A stretch of DNA of 64,000 nt from DASWJZ01 sp963739005. Its GTDB lineage: Bacteria; Pseudomonadota; Alphaproteobacteria; Rhizobiales; Afifellaceae. Below, piece after piece: positions 62,292 through 64,000 of this stretch. The position numbers and the translations under genes are program-made. The stretch's first letter is position 1. The number at the start of each line of letters is the position of its first letter. The notes under the pieces are model-generated. The model did no database searches and had not been told where the DNA came from. It worked only from the letters and a program-made list of their open reading frames with translations. The stretch is taken from the NCBI GenBank assembly GCA_963739005.1, contig CAVTYQ010000002.1, positions 992,001-1,056,000 of the forward strand, written 5' to 3'.

Positions 62292-64000
<1,709 letters not shown>

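Overview
The window looks like a chromosomal segment of a high-GC alphaproteobacterium, most likely a member of the Hyphomicrobiales (Rhizobiales). The main reasons are the 23S-5S-tRNA-fMet order at the right end (all on the minus strand, 62292-64000, 62072-62189, 61890-61966), the dense carbohydrate ABC-transport and catabolic operons, and homologues of rhizobial inositol and rhizopine genes.

Layout from left to right. 1-5179: a minus-strand operon (M24 metalloenzyme homologue, HIBADH-type dehydrogenase, branched-chain amino acid type ABC binding protein, livH), divergent from a LacI regulator across a perfect palindromic operator. 5459-11670: class III adenylate cyclase with TPRs, a vanadium-haloperoxidase/PAP2-type protein with a Gly-Gly-His tract, a frameshifted subtilase, a 44-aa membrane protein and a Crp/Fnr regulator. 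11874-20090: a frameshifted molybdenum hydroxylase large subunit, a decarboxylase-type amidohydrolase, a GntR regulator, a NitT/TauT-type ABC transporter and a GST. 20320-31049: one long coupled plus-strand operon with its own LacI regulator, a sugar ABC transporter, two Gfo/Idh/MocA oxidoreductases, a DegT aminotransferase and an intact iolE. 31056-41716: a TetR-centred divergent regulon (oxidoreductases, DUF993 protein, isomerase, sugar ABC transporter) with matching operators on both sides of tetR. 41774-48486: a dipeptide/opine-type ABC transporter and an AraC regulator. 48517-60123: a rhizopine/inositol region with mocDEF-like genes on the minus strand and a LacI regulator, iolI-like isomerase, inositol-type ABC transporter, RpiR regulator and iolC on the plus strand. 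60454-61670: a complete IS3-family element with a 4-bp target duplication.

The most striking biology is in 48.5-60.1 kb. The mocD-mocE-mocF oxygenase system, thought to demethylate rhizopine (3-O-methyl-scyllo-inosamine), sits beside an inositol uptake and catabolism cluster. In that cluster iolG, iolD and a second iolE survive only as terminal remnants, while transport, regulation, isomerase and iolC stay open. An intact iolE next to a DegT aminotransferase and Gfo/Idh dehydrogenases 20 kb upstream could supply some of the lost steps, so the two regions together may handle amino-inositols; this is inference. Repeated RpiR-type boxes, TetR and LacI operators, and strong hairpins between binding-protein and permease genes make the regulatory layout unusually readable.
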